From Symsagittifera roscoffensis (taxonomy: Eukaryota; Xenacoelomorpha; Acoela; Convolutidae), in assembly GCF_963678635.1 (NCBI RefSeq), contig NC_087070.1, forward strand, positions 17,953,318 to 18,017,317: 64,000 bases of DNA, in the 5' to 3' direction. Each line of letters starts with the position of its first letter. Positions within the stretch are counted from its first letter, which is position 1. Under the pieces are notes generated by a model, which was not told the DNA's origin, did not search any database, and was given only the letters and a program-made list of their open reading frames with translations. Below are positions 11,104 through 23,843 of this stretch, piece after piece. The translations under genes were made by a program, and so were the position numbers.

Positions 11104-11544
11104 TCTTATCTCGCTCTTCTGTAATAAGTTATATTACACATTTTTGTTAGGCAACCCCATTTTTTGAAGTTGCGTAATGTCTTTTTATCAAACATGAAAA
11201 TTCTTAGTGTTAACAACTTGCATAAGAGAATCACTGAATCATTGCGTTTCAACAAGCGTATTTGGCCTATACACGAAATTTGAGAATATTTTCCTTTCAA
11301 ATTACCATTTTAGTGCAAAATTTCGGATAATGCTCGCTGTTAATAAATTACTCATTCTTAAATATTTTTTATTTGCTTAAAATGGTTTATTCGGTTTGAA
11401 GTATTTAGACTACTTTTTGTCGGCTTGTCGCCTTATATTGCGATAATTATTTCATTTTTTTGTTTTTACTAATTAGGCTGAAGCACTGAAAGTTTTTCAT
11501 GTTTTTTTTGCAGTGTTTTAATATTTTTGAAATTTTGTTTGCAA

Positions 11545-11907
11545 AAAAAGCGCTTAAATACTCAAAAAATAGTCGTACTCGAGTAAAACTTTCAGTTGTA
11601 CTTGAGTAAGGTTTTACGGCCTAAATTAGGCCATGGTAAGCTGTTAAGCCCTTGAAATAAGCTATTGCAAGGCTGCTCGCATGCTTTATTCGCTCGAAAA
11701 ATCAAAAATTTGAAACCGGTTTTTCTCGAATCTGCCAAAAAGTTTTCTTTTTTCAAAATGTCGTTTGAATCATGACTCGAAACTTTTGAATATGCCATAT
11801 CTTTCAACTGTCTCCGATGCAAATTTGGGGTATTTGATTTTGCGTGGAAAACAAAACTAAAAGGCCCAAATACAACGTTCCTCTTCATTTTTCAAATGGT
11901 CGGAACG
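11545..11907 (-). repeat. Family B copy in array unit 2, minus strand
   Basis: Paralogue of the 9730-10105 copy at the same place in the tandem unit. It ends at plus-strand AAATGGTCGGAACGACA. Confidence 0.6.
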
Positions 11908-12476
11908 ACAAGGAGCTGCCAGGGTGTTTCCAAAAAGATTTATCTCAATCATCCGTAATGTTTGACCGAATGCATTTTTTTGACGACAAGGTCTAAACTC
12001 CAAAATTTCAGGTTTTTTTCAAATCGGAACAAGATCTTTTGTCATGTTGACAACTTGTTAAACATAGCCAGTGAATCGTTTCGTGCAAACCGAAAGATTT
12101 GACCAACAAACTTTTTAGGCTGTTCTTATATTACATTCTCATTCTTATCGAAATATCTGGTTATCTTGGTTGTAATTTTGAATGTTAAGTGCTAGACGTT
12201 ATGCTTTTTTTTCTGTTTATATGAAACTGTTTCGCTATTTTCGTTTGGCTCATTCGACATCTGAGGCGTCGTTGTGTCAGATTTTTATGTAACTAAGTTC
12301 AATTGAGTTTTCCACAATGCTGATGAAGTTTTCGCCTTTTATACTTAATGAGACTTCGGCTTCCTAGGTTTAATTTTTGTTTTCAAATGATATAAGACAG
12401 CTTAGTCTGTATGGTATATTAATTAGACGACAAAGTTTTTTGACAACAATGAGCAGCAGGGACCAAGAGAAGAAAT

Positions 12477-12935
12477 TGTTCTGACTTTCGAAGAAAACGG
12501 AATGTTTATGCTCGGTGTTTTTTTAATCCATCAATTTTTGTCGATCCAAATCATAGTTTTTGACTAAAAAATTCTAAAGAAATCAAATGTAAAAAAAACT
12601 GATTTTACCTCCAATCATTTGCAAAGTTCTGGGAGTTTTAAATTACTCAATTTGGCCATGATATGGACTACATTATGCGTGTTTTGAAGATTTAATTCTT
12701 TATGCTGAAAATAATGTGCCAAAATATGCCGCATAACAAAATCGTTCCAAATTGAATTGAGGCTAGCTAATCGATCGTAATAATTTTGGGTGACTCAAAT
12801 TATTACAATTGATCCTAGATTTTCTCCAAAAATTTTTAGTGTTTCATGATTTTCTTTTCCAAAAAATTTTTCGATTTGGATTGAGGGGCAGTCGGAACAT
12901 TTAGGGCTTCTCCGTGGCATACGAGCAGTCTTGTT
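12477..12935 (+). repeat. Family A repeat in array unit 2
   Basis: Starts TTGTTCTGACTTTCGAAG and ends GTCGGAACATTTAGGGCTTC, then ACGAGCAGTCTTG. The hairpin arm is mutated. Same position in the unit as 10627-11103. Confidence 0.65.
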
Positions 12936-13849
12936 TTAACTCGCTCATCTGTAATAATTTTTATAACCCTTTTTTGTAAGGCAACACCAATTTTTTGAAG
13001 TTGCGTAATGTCTTTTATCAAACATAAATAATTCTAGTATTAACAAGTTGCATAACAGAATCACTGAATCATCATGTTCAATAAGCATATTTGACCTACA
13101 AAATTTTCAAGATTATTTTCATTTCAAATTACCATTTTTATTCACATTTTTGGATAATGCTCGCTGTAGATTAATAAATCTTTTTGATGTTTTCTTCATT
13201 TGCTTAAAATGTTTTATTCGGCTAGAATAATTTCGACTAATTTATGTCGGCTTGTCGCCTTATATTGCAATAATTGTTTTATTTTTTTGTTTTATTTCTG
13301 GTTGTATGTTTAAATTGCAACTTTCGAGTTTAGACGTTTTTGTAGCTAAAAAATTCATGGTGGCCAAAAATTATAGGCTCATCTGGCTTCAACCCCTGTT
13401 TTTTTATTTAGTTTGAGAATCTTTTGTTTGTAATTGAAACAATCATCTGATAGGTTGGAACAAAAGCAAATTCCGTTGTTCATTGCGTCAGCTAAATGAA
13501 ATATGTAATGAAACACAAACTCTTATTTTTTGTTGATGTTATTTTTTGGACTGGAATAAAGCGCTAAATCCGGCAACTCATAAAGAATTGGAAAATTTAA
13601 GGATTCTAAAGGCTCATTTGAAGATTTTCATCAGGTATTCTAGTTAGGCTGAAGCACTTTTAAAAAATTTCGTGTACTTACAATTCCATGTCATTGTAAT
13701 AAACCTGACAATATTCGAGAATAATGATAGCTTCCTAGTGATATATTTTTTGAAAGCATCAAATTTAATGAATGCTTTTTAATATTTTGATTCTAAGGGT
13801 TATAGAGCAAAATTTGTCCCTAAGCGTTGTGTTCTGAAAATTATACGGT

Positions 13850-16060
13850 GTGTAGAATTTCTCGGGGAGTCGTCTCTTTTAAGCACGTTTTCACTCTACT
13901 TAACAGCCGCAGAGTTTCGCTCCTTTATACGGTCTAAAAGCGGACAACACTAAGACGATATTATCATCAATCCCGAAAAGGTTATGTTTTTGGTCACACT
14001 AATTTGACCGATCAAAGAATTGCGCAACTTCATCCTTAGTTTACGCTCTTTTCGGGTCTTCTCTTGCGTTCTTAGCTAATTCAGCAAATAGTGGGCACAG
14101 TAAGTAAATTCATCGTCACAGAGAAATTAAAAGCATTATACAATGCCCTCAATGAGCTAACTACTATAACTAAGCCCGCGTTTTGTTCCGTTTAGCCGCT
14201 TTGTTGACTCTATCTTCAAGTCCTCGCTAGACGCAATTCCAAACTCGCCTCCTCCAACAGCGCAATTGGCTCACACAATTAATTCAACCCGGTACCTCGG
14301 GTTCAAGCGCAACTTGCTCACACAAATAGTTCAATTCGGTACTAAACTCGGGTTCAAATCAGCTAGAATAATTACTAACAACTGTGAGACCCAACTAGCC
14401 TCGCTTCAAGCAATTGCGTCCTCCACGGGCCAACTATTCTTCTCTGCTTGCTCAATGGTTCTCTCTAACTGAGAACTAACCTTTCCCTCTCTTAGCGTCA
14501 GTATTCTAATTCTCGGAGGCTCTCCGGTACCCTCCAGTTCCTTATATTTATTTAAACTTGGTTTTAGTTAAGTCACGCCATTCCCGATCAGTCCTGGCAG
14601 CCGCTTAAATCTTTTGTTCATATATGTTTTATGACTACGTCCATCCCCCTATCAACACTGCCACGATCCAAGTTCGGTTTCTTTTCACGCTTATTAGATA
14701 CCCGGTATTCAATAGGTGCCACAATTCGACCATGCAAACATATGTCATACGATCCTAATCAACTAATTCTTGACCTCCGTGAGCTTCAGCCTTCGAGTTC
14801 CACTCAATCTCCAAACCATGCATTCTTTATTTATCCCGTTAAGGTTTCGACCTCCCGAGGGTAGGGGGAGACCCATTTCATGGGTAGCAAATATATTCCA
14901 AATAACTAAATTTCCATCTATTCTTCCAATCCCGACCTAGCTATCAAGGGGTATGTTGTTCGCCTATTAGGGTCGGATAAGCCAAAAAAAAACACATCCA
15001 GGGAGCCAAGTAAATTTTCCGTCTGTTCATAGTACTTAGGAGACTTAATTCTCATGCCGCGGTCCTACTACTGCCAATTTCCTCTTGGACTACTTTTCTT
15101 TAATTCAGTTGAATTGCTTTTAAAAGATCATTTGCCAAGCTAACCTATACCCAATGTTTACCAAGTCCACTTTGAATTAATTCTACTACTTCAGGGTTGC
15201 AATGTACAACTATATCAGCTTCTGCTTCAGGTCCCAATATACAAGTTTCTTCTCAGTTATTAGTAAGGTGACCACTTCTTGTTTCCGAACGATTGGGTCT
15301 GGGAAATACGTCATTTTCCGGCGTTAATCCCGGCGTTTTTTTGCATTTTTGAGGTCATAAAACCCAAAGGTCAACTTAAGGTCACACAGGGGTCGCCTGC
15401 AGTCAAAGTTTCTTGGACAGGTATGGGGTCTCATGGGGGTTTCAAACTTATCTCATTAATACTTCAAGTTATTCAATTTCTAAGAACCATTATCACTTCC
15501 CTGGAATTGGCGATTAAACAACCAGAAGGAGTCGCCGGAAGGGTTTTATCAGCTAGGGGTGTTTTTTGGGGTTTGTATCTCATGTCTATTGCCGCAATAA
15601 AATCAACATGCACTCGTTTATTATTTGCGTAAATTGCCTATTTCCGGTCTAAGGGGGTGTTTTCCAAGTGCTTATATCTTCCGATCCAATCGTTGAAAAT
15701 GGTTCAAATTATAACCCAAGATGTATTTTGCCATTACCTATCATCGCTCCGTTCATTGGGGGCCGAAAAACAACTTCCGGAATTTGATGGTGGTTTTAAT
15801 TTTTTATGAATGAAAACCGAAAGTAGGTGTCCTGGGGGTCTGCGTTTCTAAATTTATGCTTCCCTCAACTAGGCCTACAACATACTAAGTTTTGAGCCCA
15901 ATACTGCCGCTAGTTGCCGAGTTCTTATAGGGCTATTTACACTTCCGGTTTTATTATTTTATTAGACCCCATGGGTCTAATCATCTCTAATACCGCACCT
16001 CTGAGTTCATTACATAAGATTCCTTAGTTCCCATTGGGGGGGGGGTTCGCCGATTTTGTT
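13850..16060. other. Unclassified block of distinct composition
   Basis: Base composition is visibly less AT-rich than both flanks. It contains a pair of related segments (about 14268-14310 and 14319-14365, both with GCTCACACAA and CGGGTTCAA), several ACTTCCGG/TTTCCGG motifs, and phrases such as AGACCCCATGGGTCTAATCA. Reading frames are short; the longest open one (15279-15632, plus) resembles no family I know. It may be an old mobile-element insertion such as a long LTR or untranslated region. I found no terminal repeats or target-site duplication. Confidence 0.35.
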
Positions 16061-17550
16061 GTTTTTCTGTTCTCTGGCACAAGATTGACGAATTCTTTCA
16101 AACTAGAACTATTTTGAGCTCAAACATTTGTTTGCTGTAGTTCTTAACTTAGTGACTAATTAATCTTACGCTCAGGTTACTATGGCATGTAATACAGTAG
16201 AATCGCCAACTCTACACGGTGGCTAGGTCTTTCAGCAGACCGATCTCTTATGAGACTCGAACAGTTTGCTAATCTTCATTGTTCTGTTTTGAAAGTATAA
16301 GAGTTGACGTACCATGGATTGAAAGTGTGACTGAATTGGAAAGTCTAGCCCAAGAAGCTTAAGTGTTTCTTTTTGTCTATCAATTACGCGTGTGTTTTTT
16401 TTACGTTTAAACCGTAGAGTAGAGACGTATGGCTTCAATATGAAACCACACTTGACTTTCTACGATAAAGCGACCGTACGCAATTTTACTCAAAAACTAC
16501 ACAGGGATCTTCATGCGAACGCAAAGAGATGGAAAAGCTTCCGACCAGGAATCGATAAAAGCGAAAAGTATCCGACCAGTTTTTTTAATCGATTCCGGCA
16601 AAACTTCTTAATGAACCAGTTAAAATTTTTATTTAGTTGGTTGTGTAATTTTTCTTTTTTTTTCAGGTTTTTTCACTCATTTTTTTTCGGTTGGGCTTCA
16701 ATTATTGCACCTTCAATTCAGTTTCCTAATAATAGGTAGATTATACAGATGGCGTGAAAAATTGTTAATGACTTTTAGTTCCAAAAATTGGTGTTAGTTA
16801 TTGGAATTCTCTGTGGGATAAAAATTACCGGGTGATCCAGTTATCTTAAACTGTGTTTGGCTTCATCGATCAAAGAGTATCAAATATTAAATCTTCTTGA
16901 AATCTTAGTAAGTTTGTTTTACTTTTTTTAGTTAAAAATTTTTACGAAGTATCTGTCATTTCGAATTTTTGTGTTCATCAATGATTTTCATAGTTTCTTG
17001 GCTATGTTCTAAATGTTTTTTATTGCAGCTCAAATTCTGACTGAAAATGCTTCAGTATGATATTTATAAAAACCGCACTCAAGATTTAATGAGCACTGGT
17101 GCTTGTCGATGAGGTATTTTCAGCGAGTCTTTACCTTAACATTTCTCTGCTCAGTTCCTTTACCCCTTTTTCTGAAGACTTCGAACCTTCAGTATGTCAT
17201 CACGCATTACCGGATGCCTTTTTGTACTCATTAAATACTAAGTGCTACTTATTAGCTGATAGCAGTTTCATAGTATCAAACTAAACGTGAACAAAACTAT
17301 ACAGCTCTTCATAGACTATTTGGACGTTTAATTTAACAAACTGCGGTCGGTATAACTACTTCTGTAGATTAAAATTGCTCTTATTTCATTTCAGTTGGTC
17401 ATTGTTGAGACCGCGAACTAATCAATAAGAAGTGACAAAATTCCCTATCTTGTGGATAAAATCGATTCTCTTCATTGAGAATTATGCTGACTATCTGAAT
17501 TGTTATTTTCTTTATTCTGAACGAGGAAGACCGTTTTTTTTTTACCACAA
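16061..17550. other. Intergenic region upstream of the FKBP8-like gene
   Basis: No gene recognised. Two short open frames (plus, 16392-16739 and 17099-17284) have no familiar motif. The promoter of the FKBP8-like gene should lie in the right part, but I see no clear TATA box or initiator. Confidence 0.4.
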
Positions 17551-20500
17551 ATGGCCGATTACGTGCAAGTAGAAAACGGCGAAGAGCCGAATGCAGTAAC
17601 GTGTGAACAAAACGGCGAGGGGATGAGTTTGAATGATCAAAATGTCAAAGAGGGAGGCAATCAGCCGAAAGTTCTTCTGGAACTCGTTGAGCCGACAACT
17701 GAAGAAACGCTTCCGGCTGCAACGACCGGCCAAGAGTCAGTTCTGACTGAGATTACTGGCCAACATATACAACAGGTTGCATCGAATGGCGATGACTCGA
17801 AAACGACTGAAGATGAGAACAGCTTTGGAAGTAATAATACAGTTGATTTGAGTCTGTGTTCAGCTAAACCAATGACGAACAGTAGTTCGATAGTTGGAGC
17901 GGGGTTGGCGCTTGATGAGAAAGATATTCCAAGAACGGATACTTTGGAATCGCATGCTGAAAACAGGTATCATTTGCTCACAGTATTATCAGTTTTAAAC
18001 TAAATGAGTACAGAAACAAATTCTAGTGATTGTCGTCAAAAATTTTGTAAGTAACCAATTAGTAAACTCTACAAAATTCATTTGGATAAATTTAGGCCTA
18101 AAATCAATCAGCAATTCCGGGCGATCTTAAGACATTTGACAATCTGAAGTTTATGGATTTTTTAAAGAAATACTATGGCGTTGGATTGGATTATTTTTCT
18201 CAAGGTTTTACCTGTTTGTTTTACTCAGCTGGATTCAGTTATTCATATAATTCAAATTTATTCTGTTCATGCCAATAGTAGCTGCAGCTCCTATTTGAAC
18301 ATCTCCGAGACAACCGACTCTCAATGCACTGGAGAATCATCTGAGAGCTACGGAGTCCTGACGAATGCGACCTCGAATACCTCCAATCCAGTTGTCCGCG
18401 ACGATGACATTATTGACAAATCAAACGAGAGCACTAACTCATTCGTGGAAGGCGAAACAGAATCGACTACTTGCGAGTTAGGATCAACTACTAACGATGT
18501 AAGTCATGTTAAATCCGAAGTTACCTGTTTTTTAGAAGACAGCAGTAGCATTCCTAATAGTGAAGAAAGTTCAGGTGCTACTGAATCAAATGTACCTGAG
18601 GCGTCCAATGAAAACATTGGGGATACGATCTCGGAACCGAGTTCGATTTCATTTACCGAACAGACTCGTGAAATGGAAGTACGAAGTGCGTCTTCGGAAA
18701 CCGAGACCTGCTCGTCATTTGCGCATGGAACCGAGGCCTCGACAGCTTTGGACAGTGAGGACACCTCGTTGGCGACCAGGAGTTTCGACGAAGACAGTTC
18801 AACAACTGCAGTGACATCTAAACAGTTAGTAAACTCAGAGGTAGAATCAAATACAGATCAGTCAAGTGAAAAGTTTCAAAGGGATCCCGAGAACATAAAT
18901 ACGGAAAATATCGGCGCAATGGGAGGAACTGAAGCTCTAGATGGCGCTGCTGGTGATTTGGAAGAAATGCCATACACGGAAGAAAATACGCGCAAAGTGA
19001 ACGAGTTATATAAACGAATCACGTTGCAAAACGACAAGGACCCACGTAACGACGAAGCTACAAATTATGAAGACGAAAACAACCAAAATGGATTAAAGAC
19101 CGGAGAGTGCGACGAGGTTTCGGATTCGTTGCTCCAACGCCACTTGTTGAAGAGAGTCGATTCATGCGTAACTGATGTGACGATTGGTAATTTATCGACT
19201 TGTGTGAATTGTTCGGCTTCTGATTTTGGAGATGGCGATTTGGAGGGAGTAGAATGGGCAGGCAATGATAGTGTGGAAGATATGGAGAATAGAGAACAGT
19301 GATGTTTTATTCATGCGTATTCATGTTGGTTGGCAGCGGTTTTTTAGTTGGAGAAGTTAAATAAGTCGAATGTAATTTTATTTTCTGAACTTCCCATTGA
19401 AATTTTGCGGCGTCAGCTCTCTCCGATCTTGCAATTACTTTTCTCAAAAAAGTAAAAGGTCTAAACAATAAGATGCCATAATTGATTTGTGTTCAGATTT
19501 TTGGAAATTAAGATTAAGAAGATGCAGAAACGCCCAAAAGTTCAACGCTATGCATTTCTTCAAAATAAATTGAAAAATGAAGGTAATTTTATAGAAACTA
19601 TTTTTCCAGAAATGATAAAAATCATCAAAACTAAAAAAATTCTTGTGTAGTCAAAATATTTTTTATGGCAACTAAAACATTGAAAGCATCATGAATAAAA
19701 CATCTCTGTGAAAACAGGGAAAGTGATAAAGGCCTCGTTGGGCAGTCAGAAGGCGACGTGAATTACCCCCACCCGAATACAGGAGAGGAGGCAGGGAACG
19801 ACTTCGATGTGAGTGGGGGCAGCACGGTAGTTGAGGAGTGTCGCAATGAAGATGATGCCAGACATGAAGTCACGGGCGATGTCGATATAATTGCAAGGGA
19901 CTGTGAAATTAAAGACAAATTTGAAGATAAAAATGAAAGTGAACCGAAAGATGAAGGTGAAAGGTCAGTCGAGGAAATTGAAGATGTGAAAGAGGTTGGG
20001 CTGGAAAAAGAAAGTCTATCAACAGGTAATTTGCTCAAGGTTTTCCAATCAATTTTTTAAACAGCAATTTGGATTATTAAATTTAGATACAATATCGAAC
20101 TATAGCTAATGAAATTTCATGCATCGATGAATTGGCTTTTTGTTATGATTTTGCTTTTAACATCAAAATTTGCGCACTATAAGTACCGATGTTTTTTCAT
20201 TTGTTTATCTTGGTTACCAGAAAAGTGTTTTGTAATATATGATTTTATTTTTCAAAAATGTGGTGTAATGTTCAATGTTCGTATGGCGTCTTTTCTGAAA
20301 TCTTTTATGGAAGTAATTTGATCGGAAAGCGAATACTGGTTGATAGTGCTGATATTTAGAAGATTCCATGAACAATGATGCAGAAGAGGAAAGAACAGAA
20401 ATGACTGATGGATGGGACGACATTCTGGGCACGGGTTGTTTGCGGAAAAAGGTGAAAACAACATGCTTGTTGTAATATATTTGTTTAATTCATCGAATAA

Positions 20501-23500
20501 TTTCAAAGTAGCTTTCAGCACTTACCTTCAAAACTGCGCGGCAGCTAGCAAATACGTTCAGTTTACACTTCTAGAACTTTTAAATTAGCATTATCCATCT
20601 TTTAATTAGAATTCCCAATTTTCAGTCGTTGTTTAGGTGCTGAGAAAAGGATATGGCGAAGACACGAAGCCCAAAAAGGGAGAAATGGTTACTGTGAAGT
20701 ACTCTCTTGAATCTAAAGAGGACAACTCAAGCCTGCTGTCTGAGACCATACTCGACTTCAAATTGGGAGATGGAGATGTCATCGACGGTAAGAGTCAGAA
20801 TTTGTGGGAAGTTTTGACTTGAAGACTTCCGTGGTGCTAAAAAAATTTTTGGCGAAAATTTAATTTGAGCCGCATTAGGTTTCATGTCGTCTTGGGGTCA
20901 GCAGATAGATAAATTACTTGCTAAAACTAACACTAACAGGGAACAAGGGCAAAACGAAAAATTACATTTTTGGATCTGGATGTTTCTAATATCAGTGACA
21001 GTTGTAGAATTTGATTTTAATAATAATTTTGTTTCGATAACTGCAAATATATTTTTTGTATGTAAGTAGTGCATCAGTTTATGCCACGAAAAAGTTTGGT
21101 AGGACTACAATTGAATCCAAATGTGATCCTTTTTGGCATCTCTGAACGGAGTTAAACTGAGCCTATCTTGGTTGCAGCTGTGGATCTGTGTGTGCAGTTG
21201 ATGCAGATGAATGAACTGTGTGTGGTGGAGAGTGCCTCCAGATTCGCTTTCGGATCAATCGGATAGTGAGTAGATTTAATTTATTTTGTTCTTGTACTAT
21301 TTCCTGCACTATATTGGGATATTTTTAATTATTCCACACAAATTCATAAATTTTTAATTATGGAAACCAGAAATGAAAATAGTCGAGTATGATTGGTTGC
21401 AATTAAATTAGTTGTAAAACATAATTTGAAGGAACCTTTCGTTTTCCAGTTAATAAATGTTGCAATGCCAAAACATTTTGAATGGAATAAGTAAAAATAC
21501 TTGGCAATGAAGTGTCAGAATATCAAATATTCAAAATTGTTTTCAGCAAATCATGATGCTAGCTGATTGAAGTTATAGATTTGGATCTACCTACAGGACC
21601 ATCTCCTAGTTTTGTAATTGAGGTAGAAAAGTAGTTACCATGGGATAGATTGTCCAGTAGATTGTCCAATAAGTTCTATCCAATGGCCACTACTATAATG
21701 CCCCCAACTTCTATATTAGGTAGGCGGTGGATTTGGAAAAGTTTCATTGCCCATGTATTTCATAGGGAACGGCCGCCTATTAACATTGGCGGCGATTAGC
21801 ATGCGGAATTTTTTGCACGTATAAAAATACTGACGTGCAATAAACCGCTGCAGCAAAAATCGATAAAGCAATAAAACTTTCATTTGTCCACCCGACCTGC
21901 AATGACTTGAACCGAACACTGACTGCCGCGTAGCAGTTGAAGTAACTTATATTACTAATTAAAGTTTCGGTTTCATGCTACATCGGTTTATTGCACTAGC
22001 ACCGTTCCCTACTTGCCAATGCCGCTTTGAAATCAAATCAGAACCTAGATTTCTTTTTCATGCTAACAACTTGTCAAACAGACTTGTCCTGCAGTCATTT
22101 TGTCCACTGATTCCGTCAACAACAGACACATTTTGATCATTTTGGGATTTTAAAGACCTATCTATTCTTTGTTGGTTGTAATCTCCGTTTTTGTATAATA
22201 ATAATAATAATAATAATAATGAATTCAGAGTAATAAAACTCTAGGGGTAATAACCCCAAGTACACATTTACAGAATGAGTGCTTGCACAGAAGAGCCATG
22301 CGCTGAGCAGTTTGTACAGTCGCAGTATAATTTCATTTCTCATTTTTTTTTAGTATTGGGCTTCGCTTCTTTACTCTAGCGATAAGCAAGGGTATTACAA
22401 TCACGTGCTAGACTTTTTAGGTAAATAATTTTGTTTTACAGACTCACCTGGACGCCTGCTGGTACCTTGGTTCATTACACAAGCATGGCTTATGTTATAG
22501 TCTGAACTATCCTTTTTTTCCAACCTAAGTCGCAAATGTTGTGATGCAAAAATTGTTGCGGTAAAATGTGTTCATTTTGAAAGTGTTCATTTTGATCAAT
22601 ACCAGCTATTAAGTACATCCAATGCTAAGGATATCAACACCGACTAATATTGTTCCGACTTTCATAAAAAAAGTAACGGAATATTTGTGCTCGGTGTTTT
22701 TTTTTGATTTTTTTACTAGCTATTTTTGACGGAATCATTCAAAAGGTATTGTTCCTCTGAGCTTAAATTTGAATAGATATTTCATCTGTGATCATTTTTT
22801 GTAAAGTTATGGGGGTTTGAAAATGGTCGGTTTGGTCAATTTGAAAAATTAATACCCGATATTTTTCGCGCTATTAACGCGTAAGCGGAGATTTAATCCG
22901 TCTCGGAAATCGTTCCAAATTGGTTGAAGGAAGCTTATTTGCCATAATTGATTTGTTTCTAGGAGCGAAATTTATCACTCTGTAGTTTATATGGCGTAAG
23001 GGGGATGATTTTCACAAAAAAAAACTCAAATTAAAAAAAAATCTCATTTTAATTATCATGTAATTTTTTCATGTTATTACTGCTCCATAGATCTTAAAAG
23101 GCAGTCAGAACATTCAGGGATTTGCTCTGATACGAGCAGTTTCGTATTAAAAATATCACTTTAGCTTCAAGGTTTCGTGGATCTGTAGCCTAGAGGCAGG
23201 GAGGAGACCCGCAACAAAATAAGAGGGTTCGAACCTGGGCAAGGTTGGATGTTTTAATGAGCTTTTTCGTATACTAGTTAAAATGAGTCCGCTATGTAAA
23301 TTGAGGCATGTTAGTTGGTAATTTTTTTTAAAGTTGACTGGTACTGCTAATGCGTCATGATTGGCTTGCGTCACTTTGCAATTATGTTGACTCATAATTG
23401 GCTTGCGTCACTTAAGAAATTTTGTAGGCTCAAAGTTTTACTCATTCAGTTTTTCCCAGTAGCGTTGTCGGTCATATTTTTGCTTGTGTATTCGAAGTGC

Positions 23501-23807
23501 AACTTCACGTCTGTGTTGAAAATTGTCTTATTCATTTGTAATTTTATCAACTCGGATTTTGGATATGCGTTTTCTCGGTTTTTGATTTTTTTCCGATAAA
23601 CGGTTGTAGCTTCTGTTATTTGGTTTATTTCGATATTTTGTTAGTTATATAGTTAGTGAGTTAGTTATTTAGTTAGTTAGTTAGTTAGCTTGTTAGTTAG
23701 TTAGTTAGTTTGTTAGTTTGTTAGTTAGTTAGTTAGTTAGTTAGTTGGTTAGGTTGTTTGTTTGTTTGTTTGTTTGTTTGTTTGTTTGTTTGTTTGTTTG
23801 TTTGTTT

Positions 23808-23843
<36 letters not shown>

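Larger units (their letters stand above)
8978..13660. repeat. Degenerate 2-kb tandem array, about 2.3 units
   Basis: A compound unit repeats head to tail. Its marker TTTTTGAAGTTGCGTAATGT recurs at about 9012, 11159 and 12994. Each unit is ordered: a unique block E, a minus-strand family B copy, block F (ending near GACCAAGAGA), and a plus-strand family A copy. Unit 2 lacks about 0.25 kb of block E and the third unit is partial. No coding region is seen. Confidence 0.7.

Noticed and set aside
15279-15632. 117-residue ORF, longest in the 13850-16060 block
   Set aside because: No family motif, no splice or start context, and the surrounding phrases look like a non-coding repeat.
18504-20038. 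Ser-rich antisense ORFs opposite FKBP8-like exons 2 and 3
   Set aside because: Mirror images of the acidic, Glu/Asp-rich coding strand.
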